A stretch of DNA of 64,000 nt from the NCBI GenBank assembly GCA_004557125.1, contig SFET01000004.1:92390-156389 (forward strand), given 5' to 3'. Of this stretch, positions 20,186 through 28,174 are shown piece after piece (within the stretch, counting starts at the first letter, position 1; every line of letters begins with the position of its first letter). The translations under genes and the position numbers were made by a program. The notes beneath the pieces were generated by a model. It saw only the letters and a list, made by a program, of their open reading frames with translations, had not been told where the DNA came from and made no database searches. This stretch comes from Clostridiales bacterium (GTDB taxonomy: Bacteria; Bacillota; Clostridia; Christensenellales; Aristaeellaceae).

Positions 20186-21258
20186 ATCAAACGGAGTGCA
20201 ATCGGGCGCAGTCCGGCGGATTGAAGGGACAGCGCCAGGCGCTGTGGTCGATCCTGTTCGTGCTGATCGCCGCAGCCAGCGTTTGGGCGATCGCATCCCA
20301 GGCGCAGGGCTTTTCCCTGGAGGGATTCGGGGAGTTCCTGCGCGGCGCGTCCATGCCATGGCTGGTGCTCGCCTTCGGCTGCATGCTGCTCTCGGTCTGG
20401 TCGGAGGGCCGCGCGCTGCTGCAGATCTGCCGGGGCTTCGGACATCCCCGGCGCGGATCGGATGGCTTTGCCTACGCGTCTGCGGACGTCTACTTTTCCG
20501 CAATCACGCCCTCGGCCACCGGAGGACAGCCGGCCAGCGCCTTCTTCATGATGCGCGACGGCATTCCCGGGCCGGTCTCCACCGTGGCGCTGCTGGTGAA
20601 TCTGATCATGTACACCCTGTCCATCGTGGTGATCGCGCTGATCTGCTTTGCGCTGCGTCCGGGCATCTTCCGGATGTTCAGTCCGCTGGCACGGGCCATG
20701 ATCCTGATCGGCTGCGTCATCCAGTGCGGTTTGGTGCTGTTGCTGCTGCTGGTCCTGAAGAAGGAGCGCCTGCTCCACCGCGCCTGCGACGCCGTGCTGC
20801 GCTTCCTTGCGAAGCTGCACCTGCTGCGCCGGCCCGAAAAGAAGCGGGAACGGCTGCGCACGGCGATTGAGGACTATCGCAAGAGCGTTTCGATGGCGGC
20901 AGGTCAGACGGGCGTGCTTTGGCGCAGCTTTGCGCTGAATCTTCTGCAGCGCGTGTCGCTGATCGCGGTGACGATGTGTGCGTTTCGCGCGGCCGGCGGT
21001 GCGGCGGAGCAGATGCTGGACGCCTGGGCGGTGCAGGGGTTTTCGGTGCTGGGTTACAGCTTCGTGCCCATACCGGGCGCCATGGGCGTGGCGGATCTGA
21101 TGCTGATGGATGGCTTCGGCCAGATGATGGCCCGGGAGAGCGCGGTGAATCTGGAGCTGTTGAGCCGTTCCATATCCTTTTACAGTTGCATACTGGTATG
21201 CGGTGTTGCGGTTCTGGTGAAATACATGATGCAAAAAGTGAGGAAGAATGTCCAATGA
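20182..21258 (+). CDS. Flippase-like membrane protein (UPF0104 / MprF-N-terminal family)
   Basis: About 358 residues, with predicted helices near residues 25-45, 55-75, 120-150, 165-190, 240-260, 275-300 and 320-345. The family pattern is seen in ADVYFSAITPSATGGQPASA (near residue 95) and in SFVPIPGAMGVADLM near the end, both characteristic of lysylphosphatidylglycerol-synthase membrane-region proteins. AAGGGGG upstream supports ATG 20182, which overlaps the PAP2 gene. It lacks the soluble aminoacyltransferase domain of MprF, so it is more likely a lipid flippase or transporter. Its neighbours suggest a role in distributing phospholipid between leaflets. Confidence 0.82.
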   Translation: MNQTECNRAQSGGLKGQRQALWSILFVLIAAASVWAIASQAQGFSLEGFGEFLRGASMPWLVLAFGCMLLSVWSEGRALLQICRGFGHPRRGSDGFAYASADVYFSAITPSATGGQPASAFFMMRDGIPGPVSTVALLVNLIMYTLSIVVIALICFALRPGIFRMFSPLARAMILIGCVIQCGLVLLLLLVLKKERLLHRACDAVLRFLAKLHLLRRPEKKRERLRTAIEDYRKSVSMAAGQTGVLWRSFALNLLQRVSLIAVTMCAFRAAGGAAEQMLDAWAVQGFSVLGYSFVPIPGAMGVADLMLMDGFGQMMARESAVNLELLSRSISFYSCILVCGVAVLVKYMMQKVRKNVQ

Positions 21259-21953
21259 TCGGATTTTACAATTATACGATGCTCCTGACCTACCTATCGC
21301 TGATGTCCGCCGGATTGGGAATCGTGGTGTCCCTCAGCGGCGGCGGACATCCCTACATCGGCGTGTTCTTTCTGATGATCAGCGGACTGTGCGACGCCTT
21401 CGACGGCAAGGTGGCCCGCACGAAGCCGGATCGCAGCGAGATGGAACAGAAATTCGGCATACAGGTGGATTCCCTGTCGGATCTGGTGGCCTTCGGCGTG
21501 CTGCCCGCCTGCATCGGAGAGGCGATGCTGCGCTGCTCGCCCGTGATGACCGCGCTCTTTGCCGAGGGAAGCCTGTTGACGGTGCGGCTCGTCCGGGGAC
21601 TTGCCTTCGCCGTGCTCATCCTCTACATGCTGGCGGCGCTGATCCGTCTGGCCTACTTCAACGTCACCGAGGAGGAGCGCCAAAAAACTGAGGGCGGCGC
21701 GCGAAAGTATTACACGGGCCTGCCCGTGACCTCCGCGGCACTGATCTTCCCCACGGTGCTGCTGATCCAATACATAACCACCGTAGACATTACGCCCGTC
21801 TACTTTGCGGCCGTGGTGCTGACGGGCTTTGCATTCCTGACGAAGTTCCGCCTGCGCAAGCCGGGCCTGAAGGGCATCCTCATCATGGTGGCCATCGGTG
21901 CTGTGGAGTTCATCGCCATGATGCTGCTGCGCAACGGTCTGCGCCTGCGTTGA
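21255..21953 (+). CDS. pssA: CDP-diacylglycerol-serine O-phosphatidyltransferase
   Basis: Membrane CDP-alcohol phosphatidyltransferase making phosphatidylserine. The signature DG-x2-AR-x8-G-x3-D-x3-D is visible across DAFDGKVAR (about residues 48-56) and GIQVDSLSD. Length of 232 residues with several membrane helices fits Gram-positive-type PssA. The start overlaps the preceding stop, and the next gene, a phosphatidylserine decarboxylase, begins 2 bases after its stop. This neighbour makes serine the most likely acceptor rather than glycerol-3-phosphate. Confidence 0.92.
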   Translation: MIGFYNYTMLLTYLSLMSAGLGIVVSLSGGGHPYIGVFFLMISGLCDAFDGKVARTKPDRSEMEQKFGIQVDSLSDLVAFGVLPACIGEAMLRCSPVMTALFAEGSLLTVRLVRGLAFAVLILYMLAALIRLAYFNVTEEERQKTEGGARKYYTGLPVTSAALIFPTVLLIQYITTVDITPVYFAAVVLTGFAFLTKFRLRKPGLKGILIMVAIGAVEFIAMMLLRNGLRLR

Positions 21954-21955
21954 GC

Positions 21956-22837
21956 ATGGAGCGCCTGCTTTCTTCGCGCACGCCGCTCCCCAGAGGGAAG
22001 GATGGTGCTGTGCTGCGCTTTCTGTACCACACCCCGCTTGGACGGCTGCTTCTGCGCCCGCTGTGCAGCCGCGCGGTTTCGCGCCTGTGCGGACGCTACC
22101 TGGATTCCCCGCTGTCGAGACCGCTGATTGCGCCCTTTGTGCGCAAGAACGGCATCCGGCTTGAGGACTTCTTTTCCGACGGCTTCCGCTGCTTCAACGA
22201 CTGCTTCGCCCGCAGGATTCGCCCGGAGCTTCGCCCGGTGGATCCCTCGCCGGATGCGCTGGTGGCCCCCTGCGACGGCCTGCTCAGCGTGTACCCCATC
22301 CAAAAGGGCACGGTGATCCTCGCCAAGCAGAGCGTGTACACGATCAATGACCTGCTGGGCGGCGATCCTGCGGCTTCGCGCTTCGAGGGCGGTGCATGCC
22401 TGGTGTTCCGGCTGTGCGTGAACCACTACCACCGCTACTGTTACCCCGACGGCGGACGGCTTGTGCGCAGCGCCTTCATTCCCGGGGAGTTACATACGGT
22501 GCGGCCCATCGCGCTGGAGGAGATTCCGGTGTTCGTGCGCAACTGCCGGGAGTACGCGCTGCTGGAGACCGATCATCTGGGCACGGTGGCGCAGATCGAG
22601 GTGGGCGCGATGCTGGTGGGTAAAATCCACAACCATCCCGCACCGGAGCGCTTCGAGCGCGGCGATGAGAAGGGCATGTTCCTCTACGGCGGCTCCACGG
22701 TGATCCTGCTGATCGAGCCGGGAAGGATATATATTCCCGAGGTGGCCTTCGCACTCTCTGCCGAGGAAAGTGAGATCCCCGTCTGCATGGGCGAGCGCAT
22801 CGCCGACCTTGCGGATGCTGTTGAAAGACCTGCATAA
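21956..22837 (+). CDS. psd: Phosphatidylserine decarboxylase proenzyme
   Basis: Converts phosphatidylserine to phosphatidylethanolamine with a self-made pyruvoyl group. The cleavage motif is GMFLYGGSTVILLIE near residue 245, where the Gly-Ser bond splits into beta and alpha chains. Other conserved parts are LVAPCDGLLS and LCVNHYHRYCYPDGG (catalytic His). Length of 293 residues suits the short psd class found in Clostridia. ATG 21956 is used; a TTG at 21950 overlaps pssA. It closes the phosphatidylethanolamine cluster. Confidence 0.93.
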   Translation: MERLLSSRTPLPRGKDGAVLRFLYHTPLGRLLLRPLCSRAVSRLCGRYLDSPLSRPLIAPFVRKNGIRLEDFFSDGFRCFNDCFARRIRPELRPVDPSPDALVAPCDGLLSVYPIQKGTVILAKQSVYTINDLLGGDPAASRFEGGACLVFRLCVNHYHRYCYPDGGRLVRSAFIPGELHTVRPIALEEIPVFVRNCREYALLETDHLGTVAQIEVGAMLVGKIHNHPAPERFERGDEKGMFLYGGSTVILLIEPGRIYIPEVAFALSAEESEIPVCMGERIADLADAVERPA

Positions 22838-22961
22838 ATCATGAAACGACGCGCTGCGGACGGGCAAATCTTCCCGACACGGCGCGTATTTGCTGGAATG
22901 TATGCTTTTGTGGAACTATGCAAGCTCAATATCCGTCCAATAGAAAAAGGGAGGAATTGGC

Positions 22962-23789
22962 ATGAAAAGGCTACTATCATTTATCCTGGCGATCCTGTTG
23001 TTGCTGGGATCGGCCTTTGCAATGACAGAGGAGGAGGCGAAAAGCCGTATTCTTGCGCTTGACGAAGATGCTTCGGAAGCGGCAGGCATTATTGCATATC
23101 CATCCAGTGATGCGGACGGCGCATTTGTTGTCGTAATGACGGCGCACAATTCAGATGCAACCACTGCGGGGAATTTCTGGTATGTGACGTCGGACGATGC
23201 GCTATTGCTCGGCAGCGGAACACAGAATCTGGATTGGGGTCTTATTGATTCCGAACCGCAGGTATTCTACAATACCTATTACAAATCCGACGGAGAGCGA
23301 AGGACGCGCGCTTGTGTGTTGCTGGATGGGCGGGTGCGTGAGCTGGAAAACGTGGACGATTTGCAGTTCATCCCCTTTGGCACAGGTTGTATTCCCGCCA
23401 CCGTCAATGACATCGCAGTTGAGGACAATTACGCATTTCTTCGACTGTGCCAATCCGGCGGCGGCACACCGTATCTTGCGCAGATTTGCGGCGTTGAAAT
23501 TGACAGGGAGCGGTTTCTTGAAGTGGAGGGCGCGAGGGAAGCGTTGAATACCGTGGAGTCCTCAGGCTATACAGTGAATCAAATCCTGTATTGGGGTTCC
23601 AATATCTATGCGCTCAATTTCAGCAAAAACTCGAAAAACTCGAGAGTCAGAAACAATCACTGCTATCTGTACTGGCAGGATGACCACCTTCGTCTGGAAG
23701 GCGGCTGGTTTGGAGACGACATCGGGCTTCATTCTGGCACGGCAAGTGTCCTCTCTGCGCTCGATGTTCCCGTAGTTCAGCTGAGTTGA
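22962..23789 (+). CDS. Secreted protein of unknown function
   Basis: A 275-residue protein with a clear signal peptide (MKRLLSFILAILLLLGSAFA, cleavage after AFA) and no later membrane helix. I recognise no family. The mature part is rich in Asp, aromatic and beta-type segments (for example VNQILYWGSNIYALNFS) and has Cys residues in RACVLLDG, TGCIPATV, LRLCQSG and QICGVE. GGGAGG precedes the ATG. Base composition is visibly lower in GC than neighbouring genes, which may indicate recent acquisition. It stands alone, with a terminator after it. Confidence 0.6.
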   Translation: MKRLLSFILAILLLLGSAFAMTEEEAKSRILALDEDASEAAGIIAYPSSDADGAFVVVMTAHNSDATTAGNFWYVTSDDALLLGSGTQNLDWGLIDSEPQVFYNTYYKSDGERRTRACVLLDGRVRELENVDDLQFIPFGTGCIPATVNDIAVEDNYAFLRLCQSGGGTPYLAQICGVEIDRERFLEVEGAREALNTVESSGYTVNQILYWGSNIYALNFSKNSKNSRVRNNHCYLYWQDDHLRLEGGWFGDDIGLHSGTASVLSALDVPVVQLS

Positions 23790-23819
23790 ATGCGTGGCAA
23801 GGAGATATGCAGAGATACA

Positions 23820-23848
23820 CGGCCGGATTTGCAAAAGCGAGTCCGGCT
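23820..23848 (+). terminator. Terminator after the secreted-protein gene
   Basis: GCCGGATTTGC, AAAA loop, GCGAGTCCGGC (one mismatch-tolerant stem) followed by TTTCT. Confidence 0.65.
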
Positions 23849-23872
23849 TTCTGCATCTTAATCCCGCCGAGC

Positions 23873-23902
23873 TTGACAGGTGAAGCGGGGTCTTGCTACA
23901 AT
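23873..23902 (+). promoter_or_regulatory. Promoter of pth-mfd
   Basis: TTGACA (23873-23878), 18-nt spacer, TACAAT (23897-23902), 41 bases before the pth ATG. Confidence 0.7.
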
Positions 23903-23942
23903 AAAACGATACTGAAGGATTGGGCTTGGAGGAAAAAAGGGC

Positions 23943-24515
23943 ATGTATGTGATCGTTGGCCTGGGCAATCCGGGCAGAAAATATGAGCACACGCGGCACA
24001 ACGTGGGCTTCGATGTGCTGGAAATTCTGTCGCAGAAATATGATATTCCCATGCTGAAGCTGCGCTGCAAGGCGGTGGTGGGCGAGGGCACGATCCGCGG
24101 ACATCGCGTGGCGCTGTGCCAGCCGCAGACCTTCATGAACCTGTCGGGCGAGTCGGTGGTGCAGCTGGTGAACTGGTACAAGCCGGAGGAGGATCAGTTG
24201 ATCGTGGTCTACGACGACGTGGACCTGCCGGAGGGCAAGATTCGCTTCCGCCCTTCGGGCAGCGCGGGCACTCACAACGGCATGCGCAACATCATCTATC
24301 TGCTGGGGCGCGACAACTTCCCCCGCGTGCGGGTGGGCATTGGCCGCCCGGCGGAGGGCTGGGACATGAAGGATTGGGTGCTGGCGACCTATCAGACCAA
24401 GGAGCTTCGCCAGATCATGTTCGACGCGTACAACAACGCTGCGGACGTGATTGCGGAGCTGATCGACAAAGGCGTGGAGCCCGCCCGCCAGCTGGTGGGC
24501 AAGCTGAACGGATAA
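23943..24515 (+). CDS. pth: Peptidyl-tRNA hydrolase
   Basis: Releases tRNA from stalled peptidyl-tRNA. The opening MYVIVGLGNPGRKYEHTRHN carries the conserved Asn and the catalytic His, with the family strand QPQTFMNLSGESV and VVYDDVDLPEGKIRFRPSGSAGTHNG (active Asp, His, Asn) split over residues 88-115. Length of 190 residues is normal. GGAGGAAAAAAGGG lies upstream. It is followed by mfd 20 bases later, the common pth-mfd order of Firmicutes. Confidence 0.96.
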   Translation: MYVIVGLGNPGRKYEHTRHNVGFDVLEILSQKYDIPMLKLRCKAVVGEGTIRGHRVALCQPQTFMNLSGESVVQLVNWYKPEEDQLIVVYDDVDLPEGKIRFRPSGSAGTHNGMRNIIYLLGRDNFPRVRVGIGRPAEGWDMKDWVLATYQTKELRQIMFDAYNNAADVIAELIDKGVEPARQLVGKLNG

Positions 24516-24534
24516 GAATCTGCCTGGAGGAAGT

Positions 24535-27500
24535 ATGAAGGAGACGTTGAACTGCCTGTTTGAGCCCCTGGAGCGCCTGGAGAGCTTCGGCACGCTGTGT
24601 GCGGCGGTGGGAGCGGGCAAGCTCTGTTCGGTGTACGGGCCGGATGACAGCCAGCGCGCGCACCTGTTGGCGGGCCTCTCCCGCAGGATGGGACGCAGGC
24701 TGATCGTGCTCGCGCCCAACGACATGCTCGCCATGCACATGACCGAGGATCTGAACGTGCTGCTGGAGGGCGGCGCGCGCATGTTGCCCGGCCGGGACAT
24801 CTCCTTCGTCAAATCCTCCGCGGCCAGCCGGGACTTAGCCATGCGGCGCATCGACGTCATCGGCGCGTGCGTCACCGGAGCAGTGCAGGCGCTGGTGGTG
24901 CCGGTGGACGCGGCTCTGCATCGCATGCTGCCCCCGCAGCGCTCCCGGGATCATGTGATCAAGCTGGACGAGTCTGCGCGCATGGAGCCCAATGACCTGA
25001 TGCAGCTGCTGACCGACGCCGGCTACGAGCGCGTGCAGCTGGTGGAGGCCCGCGGCCAGTGCGCGCTGCGCGGCGGCATCCTGGACGTGTACCCCATCGG
25101 CGAACCCAACGCGCTGCGCATCGAGTTCTTCGACGACGAGATCGATTCCATCCGCAGCTTCGATGTGATGACCCAGCGCTCCGTGTCCCGCAGGGGATCG
25201 GTGCGCATCTATCCGGCCAAGGAGTTCCTGCTCACCCGGGAGGAGGGCCAGAAGGCGGCACAGTTCCTGCGCTTCGAATTGAAGAAGCGGGATCAGAGCC
25301 AGGCTCAGCAGAGCCGCCAGAAGAAGCTGGAGACGGAGTTCGGACTTTCGCCCTTCGAGGAGTTTTTGAAGGCCTCGGAGGCGGGGGAGAAGGAGGAGGG
25401 CGGCGAGCAGGAGCGCGTCGCACTGGGCAGCAGCCGGGATCGCAGCTTTCTGCAGATCATCGACGCGCTGGAGACCGGCCGCAGCTTCGACGGTGCGGAG
25501 TCCATCCTGCCGGTGCTGCTCAACGCCGGGAGCACCATCTTCGACTATATGGAGGATGCGATCCTCGTGTTCGACCAGCCCGAACGCCTGCGCGAGCGCT
25601 GCGAGAACCGCTTTCTGGAGTTCAAGGAGCTGGTGGTGGCCGCACTGGAGCGCGGCGATGCGCTGCCGATCCAGTCGGAGCTGTTGATGGGCTACGACCA
25701 GCTGCTCTCCCGTGCGGACGGGCGCAGCGTGCTGATCACGAATCCCTTTTTGCGCACCGAGCGGGACTTCAGGCCCCAGACACTGATCCAGATCGAGAGC
25801 CGCAACGCCACAGGCTACCAGGCGAACATCAGGGAGCTGGCGCTGGATCTGGAGAAGTGGAAAAAGGACGGCTGGCAGGTTGCACTGCTGGCGGGCGGCG
25901 TGGCCCGCAGCGAGCGCCTGCAACAGGCCCTGGAGAAGCAGGATTGCCCTGCGGAGTACGCCGCAGAGCTTCCGCAAACGCTGCCTACCGGCGAGGCGAT
26001 GATCTTCCCGCTGGCGCTGAACCGTGGCTTCCTCTATCCGGAGATCAAGTTTGCGTTGGTGTCCGAGTCCGACATCTACGGCATGAACCGCCAGAAGAGC
26101 CGCGGCCGCGCGCGCTCGGGCGAGAAGATCGCCGCCTTCACCGATCTGAAGGTGGGCGACTACGTGGTGCACGAGAACCACGGCGTGGGCCAGTTCATGG
26201 GCGTGGTGCGCCTGGCCAGCGAGGGCACCTATCGCGACTTTCTGCACATCCGCTACCAGGGCACCGACAAGCTGTACGTGCCCACGGACCAGCTGGATCG
26301 GGTGCAGAAGTACATCGGCTCTGAGGGCGAAGCGCCGAAGCTGAACCGTCTGTCCGGCGGCGAGTGGCAGCGGCAGAAGAGCAAGGTGCGCCAGTCCATC
26401 AAGGACATCGCGGGCGACCTGCTCAAGCTCTACGCCCAGCGTGAGGCCGTGCCGGGCTACGCCTTCGAGAAGGACACCCCCTGGCAGCGGGAGTTCGAGG
26501 ACAACTTCCCCTACGAGGAGACGCCGGACCAGCTGGCCGCCATCGAGGACATCAAGCGCGACATGGAGAAGCCCAAGGTCATGGACCGCCTGCTGTGCGG
26601 CGACGTGGGCTACGGCAAGACCGAGGTGGCCCTGCGCGCGATCTTCAAGGCCGTGATGAGCGGCAAGCAGGCGGCGATGCTCGCACCCACCACGATTCTG
26701 GTGCAGCAGCATTACGCTACCATGCTGAACCGCTTTGCGGGCTTCCCGGTGAAGGTGGAGGTGCTCAGCCGCTTCAAGACCGCGGCGGAGCAGAAGCAGA
26801 TCTTGAAGGAGCTGAAGGAGGGCTCGGTGGACGTGGTGGTGGGAACCCACCGGCTACTGGCCAAGGACGTGGAGTTCAAGGATCTGGGCCTGCTGGTGGT
26901 GGATGAGGAGCAGCGCTTCGGCGTGACCCACAAGGAGGCCATCAAGAAGCTGAAGCAGTCCATCGACGTGCTGACCCTCACCGCAACGCCGATTCCGCGC
27001 ACGCTGCACATGTCCATGGTGGGCATCCGGGACATGAGCCTGCTGCAATCCCCGCCGGAGGAGCGCTATCCGGTGCAGACCTACGTGGTGGAGTACTCCG
27101 ACGGCCTGGTGCGCGACGCCATCCTGCGGGAGCTGAGTCGCGGCGGACAGGTCTACGTGCTCTACAACCGGGTGCAGACCATCGAGGTGATGTACGCCCG
27201 GCTGAAGCGGCTTGTGCCCGAGGCGCGCATCGCCGTGGGCCACGGTCAGATGCGGGAGCACGCGCTGGAGGACGTGATGCTGGACTTCTACGAGGGCAAA
27301 TATGACGTCCTGCTGTGCAGCACCATCATCGAGGCCGGTCTGGACGTGCCCCGGGCGAACACGCTGATCGTCTGCGATGCGGATCGCTTCGGCCTGTCCC
27401 AGCTCTACCAGCTGCGCGGACGCGTGGGCCGCAGCAACCGCCTGGCCTACGCCTACCTCACCGTCAACCCCAACAAGGTGCTCACCGAGGCCGCCGACAA

Positions 27501-28173
27501 GCGCCTCAATGCCATCCGGGAGTTCACGGAGTTCGGCTCCGGCTTCCGCGTGGCCATGCGCGATCTGGAGATTCGCGGCGCGGGCAACCTGCTGGGCAGC
27601 GAGCAGAGCGGCTTCATGGCCTCGGTGGGCTACGACCTATACGTGAAGATGATCGAGGACACCGTGCGCGAGATGCGCGGCGACATCTCCATGGGCGACA
27701 TCGAGACCCGCGTGGACGTGAAGATGGACGCCTATCTGCCCCAGGAGTACGTCTCCAGCGACCTGCTGCGGGTGGAGATGTACAAGAAGATCGCAACGAT
27801 CCGCAATCAGGAGGATCGGGACGATCTGATCGAGGAACTGATCGACCGCTTCGGCGACCCGAACCGCCCCGTGATGAACCTGATCGAAATCGCCAGCTTG
27901 AAGGCGCTTTGCAGCCAGCTGGGCATCGACTATGTAACGGTGCGCAACGGCGATCTGCTGATGCGCTTCTCCATCGCGGCGGACGTCGATCTGGTGCGGG
28001 TGCTGAAGGCGATTAAAAAGTACCCCGAGTGCCTGCGCATGCAGGGTGGAAATCCACCGACTTTGGTCTATTTCAAGGCGAATGCGTCGGCGGAGGAGCT
28101 GATGCGCGGTGCGGTGGGCGTGATGCAGCGCGCGGTGCAGGACTACCTGGCCGCGGCAGAGAGCGAGGACTGA
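24535..28173 (+). CDS. mfd: Transcription-repair coupling factor
   Basis: Removes RNA polymerase stalled at DNA lesions and recruits UvrA. The 1212 residues contain a UvrB-like N-terminal region, the RNAP-interacting CarD-like domain (VGDYVVHENHGVGQFMGV near residue 540), then RecG-like motor domains with Walker A GDVGYGKTEVALRA, DEEQ box LLVVDEEQRFGV, TATPIPRTL and the QLRGRVGRS motif VI. The TRG region and C-terminal UvrA-inhibitory domain follow. GGAGGAAG lies upstream of the ATG. It shares the pth promoter and overlaps nothing; the next gene starts 2 bases after its stop. Confidence 0.97.
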   Translation: MKETLNCLFEPLERLESFGTLCAAVGAGKLCSVYGPDDSQRAHLLAGLSRRMGRRLIVLAPNDMLAMHMTEDLNVLLEGGARMLPGRDISFVKSSAASRDLAMRRIDVIGACVTGAVQALVVPVDAALHRMLPPQRSRDHVIKLDESARMEPNDLMQLLTDAGYERVQLVEARGQCALRGGILDVYPIGEPNALRIEFFDDEIDSIRSFDVMTQRSVSRRGSVRIYPAKEFLLTREEGQKAAQFLRFELKKRDQSQAQQSRQKKLETEFGLSPFEEFLKASEAGEKEEGGEQERVALGSSRDRSFLQIIDALETGRSFDGAESILPVLLNAGSTIFDYMEDAILVFDQPERLRERCENRFLEFKELVVAALERGDALPIQSELLMGYDQLLSRADGRSVLITNPFLRTERDFRPQTLIQIESRNATGYQANIRELALDLEKWKKDGWQVALLAGGVARSERLQQALEKQDCPAEYAAELPQTLPTGEAMIFPLALNRGFLYPEIKFALVSESDIYGMNRQKSRGRARSGEKIAAFTDLKVGDYVVHENHGVGQFMGVVRLASEGTYRDFLHIRYQGTDKLYVPTDQLDRVQKYIGSEGEAPKLNRLSGGEWQRQKSKVRQSIKDIAGDLLKLYAQREAVPGYAFEKDTPWQREFEDNFPYEETPDQLAAIEDIKRDMEKPKVMDRLLCGDVGYGKTEVALRAIFKAVMSGKQAAMLAPTTILVQQHYATMLNRFAGFPVKVEVLSRFKTAAEQKQILKELKEGSVDVVVGTHRLLAKDVEFKDLGLLVVDEEQRFGVTHKEAIKKLKQSIDVLTLTATPIPRTLHMSMVGIRDMSLLQSPPEERYPVQTYVVEYSDGLVRDAILRELSRGGQVYVLYNRVQTIEVMYARLKRLVPEARIAVGHGQMREHALEDVMLDFYEGKYDVLLCSTIIEAGLDVPRANTLIVCDADRFGLSQLYQLRGRVGRSNRLAYAYLTVNPNKVLTEAADKRLNAIREFTEFGSGFRVAMRDLEIRGAGNLLGSEQSGFMASVGYDLYVKMIEDTVREMRGDISMGDIETRVDVKMDAYLPQEYVSSDLLRVEMYKKIATIRNQEDRDDLIEELIDRFGDPNRPVMNLIEIASLKALCSQLGIDYVTVRNGDLLMRFSIAADVDLVRVLKAIKKYPECLRMQGGNPPTLVYFKANASAEELMRGAVGVMQRAVQDYLAAAESED

Positions 28174-28174
28174 G

